From Amycolatopsis sulphurea (GTDB taxonomy: Bacteria; Actinomycetota; Actinomycetes; Mycobacteriales; Pseudonocardiaceae): a stretch of 64,000 nt of DNA. How positions within the stretch are numbered: position 1 is the first letter of the stretch; every line of letters begins with the position of its first letter. The position numbers and the translations under genes were made by a program. The stretch is from positions 3,534,001 to 3,598,000 of the forward strand of contig NZ_PDJK01000002.1 of assembly GCF_002564045.1 (NCBI RefSeq), in the 5' to 3' direction. Positions 1 to 9,960 of the stretch are shown here, piece by piece. The notes under the pieces were generated by a model. That model did not search any database. It was not told the origin of the DNA and saw only the letters and a program-made list of their open reading frames with translations.

Positions 1-516
1 TTCACCGGTGGGCCACCGATCGAACGGCCCGACCGCGCTGATCTCGCGCGGCGGCGTCTGGTGCCATTTGCCGAACGCCGCGGTGCTGTAGCCGTTTCCC
101 TGCAGCAGCTGGGCGATCGTGGCGGCGCTGCGCGGCCGGAACCCGTTGTACCCGGGCGCGGCGGTGGCCATCTCGGTGGTCCCGCCCATCCCGACCGAAT
201 GGTGGTTCCGGCCGGTCATCAGCGCCTGCCGGGTCGGCGAGCAGAGTGCCGTGACATGGAACCGGGTGTAGCGAAGCCCGTTGTCCGCCAAGCGATCCGC
301 GGTCGGCATCCGGCACGGTCCGCCGAACGCGCTGGCCGTCCCGTAGCCGAGGTCGTCGACCAGCACGACCACCACGTTCGGGGCACCCCGCGGCGGCTCC
401 ACCGGCCCGATCGCCCGGAACGGCGCGGACTGGTCGTGCACGCTCAACGCGGTCGCGACGGGTGCCACGTGGTCCGGCCGGGGCAGGAGGTGTCGTTCGG
501 CAGGGAACTCCGGCAT
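1..516 (-). CDS. Arylsulfatase (N-terminal part, cut by the window edge)
   Basis: Read leftward from an ATG at 514-516, the frame stays open to base 1, so about 172 N-terminal residues are visible. They contain the sulfatase metal-binding segment VVLVDDLGYG near residues 51-60 and the formylglycine site ALCSPTRQ near residue 93, where the Cys of CxPxR is converted to the catalytic aldehyde. AFGKWH follows near residue 150, as in alkaline-phosphatase-fold arylsulfatases. No signal peptide is visible, so a cytoplasmic enzyme hydrolysing sulfate esters is likely. A good ribosome site (GAGAGGAAG) precedes the ATG. The substrate cannot be inferred. The rest of the catalytic domain lies outside the window. 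Confidence 0.9.
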   Translation of the reverse strand, partial: MPEFPAERHLLPRPDHVAPVATALSVHDQSAPFRAIGPVEPPRGAPNVVVVLVDDLGYGTASAFGGPCRMPTADRLADNGLRYTRFHVTALCSPTRQALMTGRNHHSVGMGGTTEMATAAPGYNGFRPRSAATIAQLLQGNGYSTAAFGKWHQTPPREISAVGPFDRWPTGE

Positions 517-533
517 ACTCTTCCTCTCGTTTC

Positions 534-547
534 GCGTACATGTACGC
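534..547. promoter_or_regulatory. 14-bp perfect palindrome upstream of the sulfatase gene
   Basis: GCGTACATGTACGC is a perfect dyad centred about 25 bp upstream of the sulfatase ATG. Its size and position suit an operator for a dimeric repressor of the TetR or GntR type. No regulator can be assigned; the nearest candidate in the window is the LysR gene on the same strand. Function is inference. Confidence 0.4.
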
Positions 548-1146
548 CTCGCCAGCTGACCGGGTACGCGGGCGGGCGTACCTCGGTGGGTTTCGGTTCG
601 CCGGTGTCGTACGGGTACGGCATCCGGCGGCGGGTGCGCCCTGCGTTGCGGTCTGTCCTCCGGCGAACTTTGTCCGCGCCGCAGCGAACCGGGTACGCCG
701 CGAAGCGAACCCTGGTGCGCCGCCACCAGATCCGGTTCGCCTCGTCGGCCGACCGAGTCATCACCCAGCACGCCTCGCGCCGAACCCCGCAACGCACTGT
801 GCCGATCATTACCAATCCGACCACAGTCACGGCCTCATGGCTTCGTAGCAACGGTTACGTGCCGGGTGGGGGATCAGTTCTGGGAGTGGGCTTTCGGGCA
901 CACTCTTGGGTGGTAGCCGGCCGGTGGGTGAGCACTGTTGTCTTTGGTCGGATTAGTAACTCGCGGCAAGGTCCGTCCTCCGGCGGACCTCGATACGCCA
1001 CGCGGCGAACCCGGCACCTCCCGCGGCGGGCGCGGGCAGTACCGGGTTGCGGGCCGGTGGGGGAAGGTCGTTCCATGTCAGCAGGTTCGCCGGGGCCGGG
1101 CAATGGCCGGGCGAGACCGGATCTGGATCTGCCCGGTAGAAGATCG
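548..1146. other. Gene-free stretch between the sulfatase and LysR genes
   Basis: About 600 bases with open frames on both strands but no start with a ribosome site and no recognisable protein family. The left half repeats GGGTACG- and GCGAACC-like words, giving a low-complexity look. I see no gene, RNA or clear terminator here. Confidence 0.5.
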
Positions 1147-2022
1147 CTATGTCCCCAGCTCAGCCCGGGCGAGCGCGAGGAAGGCCGCGGCGGCGGGGGA
1201 GAGCGGGCCCGGTCGCCAGAGCAGCCGTCCGGACAGGATGGCCGCGGGTTCCAGCGGCACCAGCACCGCGCCCTGGCGGCCGGCTTCCTCGGCCATCGCC
1301 CGCGGCAGCAGCGCGGCTCCGGCCCCGGCCAGCACCAGCGGCACGATCATGGTGCGATGCTGGGTCTCCACCACGATCCGCGGTTCGACGTCCAATCCGG
1401 CCAGGGTGTCCTCGACGATCCGCCGGGTGGTCGTGCCGGGCGGGGTGGACACCAGGTCCAGCTCGGCCAGCTCGCGCCGCGGCAGCCGGTCGGCCTCGGT
1501 GGTGCCGGCCGGCAGGACGGCGAGGATCTCCTGGTCCGGCAGCCGCGCGGTGGCCAGCCCGTGGATCTCCGCATCGGACTCCACGAGCCCGACCTCGCTC
1601 TCCCCGTGCCGGACCTTGGTGATCACCTCGGTGTAGCTCTCCGGGGCCAGCACCCGCGCCCGGACCCGCGGATGCCGCACACGGAACCGGCCGAGCAACG
1701 GGGCCAGCGGCTGGACGGACAACGTGGTCTGCGCGACGATGTCCAGCGTGCCGCCGCCGAGCCCGAGCACCTCGCGCACCGACGAACCGGCCACCCGCAG
1801 ATCCCGGACGATCTGCTGCGCCGGGCCGACCAGCGCCGAACCCGCGGAGGTGAGCACGGCGCCGTGCGGCAGCCGGTGGAACAGGGAGCCGCCGAGTTCG
1901 CGTTCGAGAGCGCGTACCGCATGGGAGAGCGAAGGCTGCGCCACGTGCAATGCCCGTGCGGCATGGGTGAAACCACCGTGTTCGACCACCGCGAGGAAGT
2001 ACTCGATCTGCCGCCGCTCCAT
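1147..2022 (-). CDS. LysR-family transcriptional regulator
   Basis: 291 residues, the usual LTTR length. The N-terminal winged helix-turn-helix (about residues 1-60) begins MERRQIEYFLAVVEHGGFTH and contains the family signature AQPSLSHAVRALERELGGSLFHR. Residues 90-290 form the periplasmic-binding-protein-like effector domain. It would bind a small-molecule inducer and usually controls a neighbouring or divergent operon. Here the downstream gene on the same strand is the sulfatase about 630 bp away, and the gene behind it is a SARP regulator on the same strand, so no target is obvious. The ligand is unknown. Confidence 0.93.
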   Translation of the reverse strand: MERRQIEYFLAVVEHGGFTHAARALHVAQPSLSHAVRALERELGGSLFHRLPHGAVLTSAGSALVGPAQQIVRDLRVAGSSVREVLGLGGGTLDIVAQTTLSVQPLAPLLGRFRVRHPRVRARVLAPESYTEVITKVRHGESEVGLVESDAEIHGLATARLPDQEILAVLPAGTTEADRLPRRELAELDLVSTPPGTTTRRIVEDTLAGLDVEPRIVVETQHRTMIVPLVLAGAGAALLPRAMAEEAGRQGAVLVPLEPAAILSGRLLWRPGPLSPAAAAFLALARAELGT

Positions 2023-2252
2023 GGCCTCAACCGGCCGCGGGAAGCGCCCGCCCGCGCTCGCCGGTCACGGGGCCTCCTCCAAATAGTGCGGGAACCCTCG
2101 CATAGTGCAACGGGATCGTCGGCCCGTCAAGGATCGGCGCGGTCCGCGCCGCACCTGCCGCCACGGTCACACGTTCGGGTGCCCGGTCGGCTGTCCACAG
2201 TGGTCACTGGGGCGGCAGGTGGCCGAATGTGAGTACTGAACGGGTTTTCTCC

Positions 2253-2264
2253 CCCCGTACGGGG
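2253..2264 (-). terminator. Possible short terminator hairpin after the first SARP gene
   Basis: CCCCGTACGGGG lies a few bases past the stop codon of the leftward SARP gene and is followed, in that direction, by GGAGAAAA. The stem is short and the tail has no T run, so this is a weak candidate. Confidence 0.3.
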
Positions 2265-2269
2265 CTGTC

Positions 2270-5200
2270 TCACCCCGTACGGCGGGCCAGCGTGGACGCC
2301 AGCTCGGTGCGGGACGGTGCTTCCAGCTTGCCGAGCAGCCGCGCGACGTGGGCCTGCACGGTCCGCCGCGGCAGGGACAGCTCAGTGGCGATGTCCGGAT
2401 TGGACCGTCCGGCGGCGACCAGTGTGGCGATGCGGACTTCCAAGGGGGACAGCGAATCCCAGCCGTGTCCCGGCCGGACCGGGATGAACCGCGCACCCTG
2501 CCGGACGCCGAGCGGGCGCAGGCGGGCTTCCGCGTGCTCCATGTTCCAGTGCGCGGACAGCTCCGTGTACAGCTCCGCCGCCTCGTCGAACGCGTGATGC
2601 GCCGCGTCCAGGTCACCGGCCTGGGCGAGCAGTACCGAGGCGTCTTCCAGTGCGCTCGCCAGCTCGGGTTTCCGGCCCACCGCACGGAAGTGCTCGGCGG
2701 ACTTCAGTACCGGCAGCGGATCGCCGTCGATCAGGCCGCGGCACCACTGGGTGGCGGCGAAGGCCCGCGCGTGATCGATCTCCTTCGCGGACTCCTCCTC
2801 GCACACGGCCAGCGCGCGTTCGGCGCGGGTACGGTCCCCGGTCGCCAAGGCCACCTGCACGAAGAACGGCAACCACTGATGCCGCAACATCATCTGTGCG
2901 TAAGTGGGATTCAGGATCGGTTCGAGGACCGAGAGCGCCTTCTCCCGCTCGCCCCGCTGGAACGCGACGAGCCCGTGCGCGGCCATCAGGAAGTCGAAAC
3001 TCTCCCGTTCGGCGCCGGTGGCGGGTGCGTACGCTTCGGCTGCGTCGAGGTGCGCGACGGCCTGGGTGCGGTCACCACGGCGCGCCGCGATCAGCGAGGC
3101 GACCCCGTGCAGCAGCAACGCCGCGGCCCCCGGCTCGCGCAGGCCGTAGTAGGTGATCGCCGGACCGTCCTCGGTGACGGTGTCCAGCTCCACCAGCGCT
3201 TCGTCCCAGCGGCCTTCCCAATAGCGGTGCACCGCCACCGAGACCTGCAGGCCGACCGGCAGCGAATGCCGCAGCGCGATCTCGCCTGCCTCGCGCAGGG
3301 TGTGGTCGGCGTCTTCCAGCCGATCGAGGTTCTGCAGGGTGAACACGCGGTTGTCGAGCAGATCCAGGCGCAGATCCGCCAGCTCGTGCTCGTCCCCGAC
3401 CACGGCGACAGCCTGGTCGATGTGTGCCAGCGCGCTCGCGTGGTGCCGTCGCACCGAATCGACCAGCCACAGCGTCTGCAGCGCGTGTGCGGTGAGGTAG
3501 GGGTCGCCGTCCGCCTCGGCCCGCGCCCGGTGCGCGCTGGCCTCCGCGCGTTCGAGATCGTCGAGCCCGCCGCGGCGGAAGTTCGCCAGCAGGTGGCGGT
3601 GCCGGACCCGCCACAGCTCCGGCACCCGGGGGTCGGCCGAGGCCTCGCCGAGCGTCTCCACGGCCAGCCGGACCTCGCCGCGGCGGAACCGCATGGCGGC
3701 CAGCACGTGCCGCATCTCCTCGGCGTTCTCCGGGTCCCCGGCCACCGCGAGCGCCTGCAGCGCCAGCTCCTCCGGCGCGCGTTCGAGCCGGAACAGCACC
3801 TTCACCAGCGCCACCAGCAGCGCTTCCCGGCGCGGATCGTCCTCGGCGCAGGAGTCCAGTGCCCGCTCCAGCAGCTCCACCGCGATCAGCGGGGCCCGGT
3901 TGGACACCGCCGCCTGGTTGGTCACCAGCCAGTCCAGCGCCCATTCGTCCACAGTGGAGTGTGCGGCGGCGAGCTGCTCGGCCACCCGCTTCACCGGGGC
4001 GTCGATCCGGGCCAGTGCCTCGGCCGCCTGCCGGTGCAGCGCCGCACGGGTGCCCGTGAGCAGCCGGTTGTACAACGCCTGGCGCAGCAGCGGATGCCGG
4101 AACGCCAGGTGGGTACCGGTGTCGATCAGGACGTTCCCGGACACCGCCTCTTCGAGCGGGCCGAGCAGGTCCGAGGGCCGCCGGTCGAGGACCGCGGCGA
4201 TGTCGCCGACCGCGAACTCCATGCCGAGCAGGGCACCCCAGCACAGCACGTCCTGCGTCTCGGCCGGCAGGAAGTCCAGCCGCCGGTCCACCGCGGCCAG
4301 CAGGGAATGCGGCACCTCGAACTCGGCCGGATCGTCCACCTCGGCCCGGTCCCCGGCCAGCACGACCGCCCCCGCGCGAACCAGCACGTCCATCATTTCC
4401 CTGACGTACAAGGGATTCCCGGCGGCTCGCGCGGCCAGCTCGCGCAACCCCGGCCCGGGCTCGGCCCCGACCAGCCGGGCGACCAGCCGGGCCACGTCCG
4501 TGCCGTCGAGCGGGCTGAGGTCCAGCACCAGCCCGCCCCGCGCCTCGACGCCGTGACGCAGCTGGGCCACCTCCGGGCGGTCCGGCGCGGACCGCGTGGC
4601 CGCGACCAGCAGCAGCGGCAGCTGCCGGGTGGCCGCGCACAGCCGATGCCAGACCAGCAGGCTCGATTCGTCGGCCCACTGCAGATCGTCGACCACCAGC
4701 ACCAGCGGAGTCTGCGCGCACAGCTCGTCCACCAGCGACAGCAGCCGGTCCACCGCGCCGAGCACCGGATCGCCGGTGCCCCAGGTGCGCGGGGCCGGCT
4801 CGCCGCCGAGTTCGTGGGCCACCCGGGCGCGCCGCGGATCCGGGGAGAGCGGGTCGATCGCCAGGCATTCCAGCATGACCTGCAACGGAAATCGGGTGCT
4901 CAGCTCCTCCGCGGCGACCCAGGCCAGCTGCAGGCCGGCCACGTCCGGTTCGTCGAAGGCCATCGCGAGCAGCTCCGATTTGCCGATGCCCGCGTCGCCC
5001 TCGATCCACACCGCCCGGCCGCGGCCCTCCCGGACCTGTGTGAGCAGCCCCCGTAGCTGCGCGACCTCCTCCGCCCTGCCGAGCAGCGGATCGCTTTCGG
5101 CACGCCGGGCCCGCGGCACGGGTGCGATCGGCGGCGCCGGCTTCGGGCGCTCGGGCAGGTTCAGCGACGGATCCTCGGCGAGCACCCGCTGGTGCAGCTC

Positions 5201-5941
5201 GCGCAGCTGTGGCCCGGGTTCCACCCCTAGTTCGGCGCGCAACGTGCTGCGCGCTTCGCGGAACACGTCCAGCGCGTCGGAATGCCGGCCGCTGCGGTAG
5301 AGCGCGAGCATCAGCGACTCGCGCAAGGATTCACGCAGCGGATGGTCGCTGGTGAGCACCGCCAGCTCCGCGATCAGGTCTTGGTGCCCGCCCAGCTCCA
5401 GCACACTCCGCGCACGCTGCTCGACGGTGCTCAGCCGCAGCTCCGCCAGGCGCTCGCGATGCCGCTCGGCGAACTCGCCGGGGACGCCGGACAGCGCTTC
5501 GCCGTGCCACAGCAGGAGCGCGGCATCGAACCCGGCCACCGCGCGTTCGTGGGCACCGGCCGCGGCGTCCTGCTGCGCGCGTTCGCGGTGCCGCTGGAAC
5601 ACTGCTTCGTCCAGCGCCTCCGGCGTGAGGTCGAGCGAATAGCCCGCGGCCTCCGACACCAGCACGGTCGAGGCGGCCCAGCGGGTGCGCTCCGGCTCCA
5701 GCGCGCGGCGCAAGCCGGAGATGTAGGTGTGCACACTGCCTTCGACACTGGCCGGCGGCGAATCACCCCACACCCCGGCGATCAGCTCGGGCCGGGGCAC
5801 ACTGCGCCCGGTGGCGGTCGCGAGCATGGCGAAAATGGCACGCTGACGGGCCGGCCCGAGAGTGATCTCGACCGCGCCGCGCCAAGCTCGCAGCGGACCG
5901 AGCACGTTCACTCGCAGCCCGCTGTGCCCGTCCCCTGGCAT
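2270..5941 (-). CDS. AfsR/SARP-type giant regulator with ATPase, TPR and C-terminal LuxR domain
   Basis: 1223 residues. An OmpR-like winged helix (about 8-100, beginning RVNVLGPLRAWRG) is followed by a bacterial transcriptional activation domain (about 105-250). Next comes an AAA/STAND ATPase with Walker A WIEGDAGIGKSELL near residue 312 and Walker B LVLVVDDLQWADES near 410. A long helical TPR-like region follows. The last 70 residues form a LuxR/GerE helix-turn-helix (LSPLEVRIATLVAAGRSNPDIATEL). It therefore has DNA-binding domains at both ends. Such proteins activate secondary-metabolite or differentiation genes on ATP binding. A close paralogue lacking the C-terminal domain lies immediately upstream in the same orientation. 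Targets are unknown. Confidence 0.92.
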   Translation of the reverse strand: MPGDGHSGLRVNVLGPLRAWRGAVEITLGPARQRAIFAMLATATGRSVPRPELIAGVWGDSPPASVEGSVHTYISGLRRALEPERTRWAASTVLVSEAAGYSLDLTPEALDEAVFQRHRERAQQDAAAGAHERAVAGFDAALLLWHGEALSGVPGEFAERHRERLAELRLSTVEQRARSVLELGGHQDLIAELAVLTSDHPLRESLRESLMLALYRSGRHSDALDVFREARSTLRAELGVEPGPQLRELHQRVLAEDPSLNLPERPKPAPPIAPVPRARRAESDPLLGRAEEVAQLRGLLTQVREGRGRAVWIEGDAGIGKSELLAMAFDEPDVAGLQLAWVAAEELSTRFPLQVMLECLAIDPLSPDPRRARVAHELGGEPAPRTWGTGDPVLGAVDRLLSLVDELCAQTPLVLVVDDLQWADESSLLVWHRLCAATRQLPLLLVAATRSAPDRPEVAQLRHGVEARGGLVLDLSPLDGTDVARLVARLVGAEPGPGLRELAARAAGNPLYVREMMDVLVRAGAVVLAGDRAEVDDPAEFEVPHSLLAAVDRRLDFLPAETQDVLCWGALLGMEFAVGDIAAVLDRRPSDLLGPLEEAVSGNVLIDTGTHLAFRHPLLRQALYNRLLTGTRAALHRQAAEALARIDAPVKRVAEQLAAAHSTVDEWALDWLVTNQAAVSNRAPLIAVELLERALDSCAEDDPRREALLVALVKVLFRLERAPEELALQALAVAGDPENAEEMRHVLAAMRFRRGEVRLAVETLGEASADPRVPELWRVRHRHLLANFRRGGLDDLERAEASAHRARAEADGDPYLTAHALQTLWLVDSVRRHHASALAHIDQAVAVVGDEHELADLRLDLLDNRVFTLQNLDRLEDADHTLREAGEIALRHSLPVGLQVSVAVHRYWEGRWDEALVELDTVTEDGPAITYYGLREPGAAALLLHGVASLIAARRGDRTQAVAHLDAAEAYAPATGAERESFDFLMAAHGLVAFQRGEREKALSVLEPILNPTYAQMMLRHQWLPFFVQVALATGDRTRAERALAVCEEESAKEIDHARAFAATQWCRGLIDGDPLPVLKSAEHFRAVGRKPELASALEDASVLLAQAGDLDAAHHAFDEAAELYTELSAHWNMEHAEARLRPLGVRQGARFIPVRPGHGWDSLSPLEVRIATLVAAGRSNPDIATELSLPRRTVQAHVARLLGKLEAPSRTELASTLARRTG

Positions 5942-6035
5942 GTCGTTCCATTCGACGTACCGACCCGACTGTCCCCGTGAGTTTACGGGCGGAGATCTTC
6001 TCCCGGCATCGTACGCAAGGCGGGTTTACGATCGT

Positions 6036-9000
6036 TCACTCCCCGGCGACCGCCCGCGGGCGGACCGGATTCGCCCGGCGGATCCGCCGGATGCCGTAGG
6101 GGCGCATCCGGGCCTCGGCCCGGCGTACGTCCCACACCGCGCCGAGGGTGGTGTAGCTGGTGAGCGCGGTGAAGAACGCGGTGCGTGCCTCGTCGAGCCG
6201 CTGGTACTCGGCCAGCAGGATCGCCGCGTCCTCGTTGGCCCTGGCCTGCTTGAGCACCCGCCCGGTCGATTCGTAGTGCGTGGCGGCACCGCGGATCGCG
6301 TCCGGATCGGCGGTGACCAGCCCGCGGCAGTGCGCGGTGGCCGCGACGTGCGCGGGCGGGGTGTCCAGGCCGGTCGCGTCCCCCATCGCCCGCAGTGCTT
6401 GGAAGGCCAGTTGCTGATCACCGATCTGCATGGCCAGCCGGGCCAGGTCGGGCAGCCACTGCTGCCGCGCCGAAGGCGGATAGTTCTGCGCCAGCAACGG
6501 CTGCAGCTCGGCCAGCGCGCGCTCCGGCCCGTGCTCCAGCTCGGCCAGCTGTGCCCGTGCGGCCAGGAGATAGTCCCCGCCGTTGGGCTCCAGATCGCGC
6601 GGCCACTGCAGGCGGGCGGCGGCTTCGAGGTGCTCGCGCGCGGTCTCGGCATCGTCGCGGTGACTGGCGATCAGCGCGCCGACACCGTGCACCAGCAACG
6701 CCGAACCGGGACTGCGCAACACATACGACGAGGTCTCCGCGCCACCGCGGATCACCGTGTCCAATTCGGCCAGTGCGTCCGGCCACCGTCCGCGCCAGTA
6801 GTAGTGCACGGCGCCGGCGAGATGCATCTCGCCCGGTACCGCGCGGACCGCGGCGAGCCGGCGGGCGGTGCTCAACGGTTCGGCGGTGTCGTCGAGACCG
6901 TCCAGCACGCCCAGCTCGGACAGATCCGGCTCGGTCGACGAACCTTCGGTGGCGAGCCGTTCGATGGTCGCGCGCAGCGTTTCGTGCCTGCCGCGCCACA
7001 TCTCCGGCACGCGCGGGTCCGCGAGCGTGCGCCGGACCTCTTCGGCAGCTTCGGCGAATTCTCCGCGGCGGTAGTAGATGTAGGCGAGGATCCAGCGCAT
7101 CTCGGCGGCCTGCCTGCTGTCGCTGGTGCGGGCCACCACCGAGCGCGCCTCCGCCTCCGGCTCGCGGCCGAGCCAGAACAGCAGCCGGGCCAGCGTCGCG
7201 GTGAGTGGCTCCCGGGCCTGCGGGGGCAGCGTCGCGTGCGCGACCACGTTCTTGAGCAGGTCCACCGCCATCCGCGGGGCCTGCGCGGCGACCTCGCCGA
7301 TGTGGTTGAGCAGCCAGCCGGTGACCCAGCCGTCGACCAGGCCGGGCGCCGCGACCAGTTGCTCGGCCACCCGCTGGGTGGGGGCGCCCGCACCGTGAAA
7401 GGCCTCGGCGAGCTGCCGGTGCAGGGCGACGCGCATCGCGGCCGGGGTCTTTTCGTACAGCACCTGGCGCAGCAGCGGATGCCGGAAGGCGAGCAGCTCG
7501 CCGGATTCGGTGAGCACCCCCGCGGCCAGTGCCTCCTCCACCGCGCCGACCAGCGAAGTGGCCGCGCGCTCGGTGGCGATCGCGATGTCGGCAAGGGAGA
7601 AACCCTTGCCCAGCAACGCCGCCCAGCGCAGCACGTCGCGGGTGCCGCTGGCGAGGAAGCTGAGGTAGAGGGTGATCTTCGAGCCGAGCGGCGAGGGGAT
7701 GGTCCGGCAGGCGCTCCCGTCCACCATCGCCTGCGAGCCGTCCAGCAGGATCATCTGGTTGATCAGCAGGGTCTCGACGACTTCCTTGGCGTAGCGCGGA
7801 TTTCCGGCCGCCTGGGAGATCAGCTGGGACAGCGTCCGGCCGGGCGGCGCACCGGCCAGTTCGCCGGCCAGCCGCGCGATCGCCGCCTCCGGCAGCGGCC
7901 CGAGCGGCAGCACCGCGGTGCCGTCCGCGCCGAGTTCCCCGCGCAGCGCGTCCAGCCCCGGCGGCCGCGGGATCGGCCGGCACGCGCCGATCAGCAGTAG
8001 CGGCAGCCGCCGGGTTTCGCGCGCGAGATGCCGCCACACCCGGAGCGTGGCCTCGTCGGCCCACTGCAGATCGTCGACCACCAGCACCAGCGGCTCGTCC
8101 GCGCACAGCTCGCGGATCAGGCCGAGCAGCCCGTCCGCCGGATCGAGGCCGGAGTCCTCGGCCAGCGCCACGGCCAGCTCGGCGCGGCGCAGATCCGAGG
8201 CCCGCGGGTGCACGCCCAGCGCGTCGAGCAGCGGGCGCAGCGCGAATCGCTGATCCAGCGCGTCCGCCGCGGCGAACAGTGGTTTGCCGCCCTCGCGCTG
8301 GGCCAGTTCGAGGGCCTCCGCGAGCAGCGCGGTCTTGCCGATGCCCGGCTCGCCCTCGATCCAGATCGACCGGCCGAGCCCGCCCGCCAGCCCGGCGACC
8401 GCCTCCTGCAGCTGGTGCAGCTCCTCCGCGCGCCCGGCGAAGACGGCCGGGCGCGGCGGCAGCACCGGCACCGGGAACCGGGGCACCCGCACCGGCGTGC
8501 TCCGCTCGGGTGCCGCGCTGATCGCCGGGGGCCGCCCGGCGATCAGCTGCTCGTACCGGTCGCGCAGGGCCGGGCCGGGTTCGGTGCCGGAGGCCTCGAT
8601 CAGGCGGTCGCGCAGCCCGGTGTAGACCGACAACGCCTCGTCCCGGCGGCCGGCCAGATGAAGTGCTCGCATGAGCACTCCGTGCAGAGGCTCCCGCAGG
8701 GGATGCTCAGTTGCGAGCGCGCTCAGTCCGGGCACCAGCCCGGCGTGCTCGCCGCTGTCCAGCGACACTTCCGCCCGCCGCTCGACGGTGCTCAGCTGCA
8801 GTTCTTCCAGGCGTGCACGGTGCGAGGCGGCGTACGGGCCGGGCAGCCCTTCCAGCGGGGTTCCCCGCCACAGGCCGAGCGCCTCGTCGAGCTGCTCCCT
8901 GGCCGCACTCGGCCGCCCCTCGGCGAACAGCCGCTGGGCCTGCTCACGCAGCGACTCGAAGCGGTGCACGTCGACGTTTGCCGGGTCGATCCGCAGCGTG

Positions 9001-9305
9001 TAGCCGGAGCCGACGGAGGCCAGCAGCCGGGAACCGGTGCCCTTGGCCCGGTCGGGCTCGAGCACCCGGCGCAGCCCGGAGATATAGGTGTAGATACTGC
9101 CCTGCGCGCTGGCCGGGGGAGCGTCGCCCCATACCGCGTCGATCAGCTCTTCCCGGGAGACACTGCGGCCGTTGGCCAGTGCGAGCACGGCGAACACTGT
9201 TCTGCGATGGGCTGACCCCAGGTCGACTCGCTGGTCTCCCCGCCAGGCCCGGACCGGTCCGAGCAGCTGGATGTCCGGCGCGGGGACGCCGTCCGCTGCC
9301 GACAT
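6036..9305 (-). CDS. AfsR/SARP-type giant regulator, paralogue without the LuxR domain
   Basis: 1089 residues from an ATG at 9303-9305 preceded by GAAGGGAG. The open frame continues about 900 bases further upstream, but that extension has shadow-frame composition and is rejected. Domain order matches the neighbouring gene: winged helix (DIQLLGPVRAWRG onward), activation domain, ATPase with Walker A WIEGEPGIGKTALL near residue 321 and Walker B LVLVVDDLQWADEA near 411, then a helical TPR-like region. It stops at MRPYGIRRIRRANPVRPRA, just where the paralogue continues into its LuxR domain. A tandem duplication followed by loss or gain of the terminal domain is the simplest reading. Likely a transcriptional activator; targets unknown. 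Confidence 0.9.
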   Translation of the reverse strand: MSAADGVPAPDIQLLGPVRAWRGDQRVDLGSAHRRTVFAVLALANGRSVSREELIDAVWGDAPPASAQGSIYTYISGLRRVLEPDRAKGTGSRLLASVGSGYTLRIDPANVDVHRFESLREQAQRLFAEGRPSAAREQLDEALGLWRGTPLEGLPGPYAASHRARLEELQLSTVERRAEVSLDSGEHAGLVPGLSALATEHPLREPLHGVLMRALHLAGRRDEALSVYTGLRDRLIEASGTEPGPALRDRYEQLIAGRPPAISAAPERSTPVRVPRFPVPVLPPRPAVFAGRAEELHQLQEAVAGLAGGLGRSIWIEGEPGIGKTALLAEALELAQREGGKPLFAAADALDQRFALRPLLDALGVHPRASDLRRAELAVALAEDSGLDPADGLLGLIRELCADEPLVLVVDDLQWADEATLRVWRHLARETRRLPLLLIGACRPIPRPPGLDALRGELGADGTAVLPLGPLPEAAIARLAGELAGAPPGRTLSQLISQAAGNPRYAKEVVETLLINQMILLDGSQAMVDGSACRTIPSPLGSKITLYLSFLASGTRDVLRWAALLGKGFSLADIAIATERAATSLVGAVEEALAAGVLTESGELLAFRHPLLRQVLYEKTPAAMRVALHRQLAEAFHGAGAPTQRVAEQLVAAPGLVDGWVTGWLLNHIGEVAAQAPRMAVDLLKNVVAHATLPPQAREPLTATLARLLFWLGREPEAEARSVVARTSDSRQAAEMRWILAYIYYRRGEFAEAAEEVRRTLADPRVPEMWRGRHETLRATIERLATEGSSTEPDLSELGVLDGLDDTAEPLSTARRLAAVRAVPGEMHLAGAVHYYWRGRWPDALAELDTVIRGGAETSSYVLRSPGSALLVHGVGALIASHRDDAETAREHLEAAARLQWPRDLEPNGGDYLLAARAQLAELEHGPERALAELQPLLAQNYPPSARQQWLPDLARLAMQIGDQQLAFQALRAMGDATGLDTPPAHVAATAHCRGLVTADPDAIRGAATHYESTGRVLKQARANEDAAILLAEYQRLDEARTAFFTALTSYTTLGAVWDVRRAEARMRPYGIRRIRRANPVRPRAVAGE

Positions 9306-9681
9306 CGGTCTCCCTTCGCGCGCCGACCGAATCGTCCGGCGCTGGATGTCTCTGATGAGCTTACGCCCGAATCGGTGACGTGGCGGAGCGCACCCGGGTT
9401 GCTCGCACCATCGTGCGACTGATCGTTCGAGCGGCTCATCGGGGTGGTCACTCCGGGCCATGGTCCCGGCGCCCGGTGTCCGCCGACCGGCGCAACGGCG
9501 AACGCCGGGCGAACCAGCCGCCCGCCGGGGCCGAGGGTCGGCAGGCAGTGATCCGCGAAAAACGGGCAGCGCGGCCGGTGGCCGGTCGCCGCGTGCCCGT
9601 CGGCTCGGGCAGCCTCGGTACCGGGCCTGCGCCGGAAACCTCCTGTGCGGGCAGGGTTTTTTGGTTGGTGAGGAGTGTGTG
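9306..9681. other. Divergent intergenic region
   Basis: Separates the leftward SARP gene from the rightward WXG100-like pair and should carry promoters for both. A GTTTTTTGG run at about 9655-9663 is the only AT-rich spot. I see no gene and no strong palindrome. Confidence 0.4.
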
Positions 9682-9960
9682 GTGGACTCGGTGCCTCCCC
9701 GGCCATGGCCGGCGAGCCTGCGTGGTGCGGCGGTCCGCTTCGCCCATGCGATCGATTCCGCGAACGCCTGCCTGCGCCCGGTGAACGGCGCGATGGCCGG
9801 CCTGCAGGCCTGCTGGCGGGGCGAGGGCTCGGTGCGGTTCGGGCAGGCGATGAGCGACTGGGAACGGGAGTTCGAGCTGATCCTGGACCGGCTCGGCGAT
9901 CTCCGCGAACTGGCCGCCACCTCCGGTGTGCGCTCAGATGAGCGCTCGTGTGGGCGATGA
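9682..9960 (+). CDS. WXG100-like small helical protein
   Basis: 92 residues from a GTG preceded by TGAGGAG six bases upstream; a second GTG three bases earlier is too close to that site. The sequence is mostly helical, with a turn LQACWRGEGSVRFGQAM near residues 40-56. This matches the W-x-G hairpin of ESX/WXG100 proteins, with helices of similar length on each side. Its stop codon overlaps the start of the next gene (ATGA). WXG100 proteins are secreted as dimers by type VII systems or act as partner chaperones. No secretion ATPase gene is in the window, so this is an orphan pair. The family call rests on length and motif only. Confidence 0.6.
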   Translation: MDSVPPRPWPASLRGAAVRFAHAIDSANACLRPVNGAMAGLQACWRGEGSVRFGQAMSDWEREFELILDRLGDLRELAATSGVRSDERSCGR

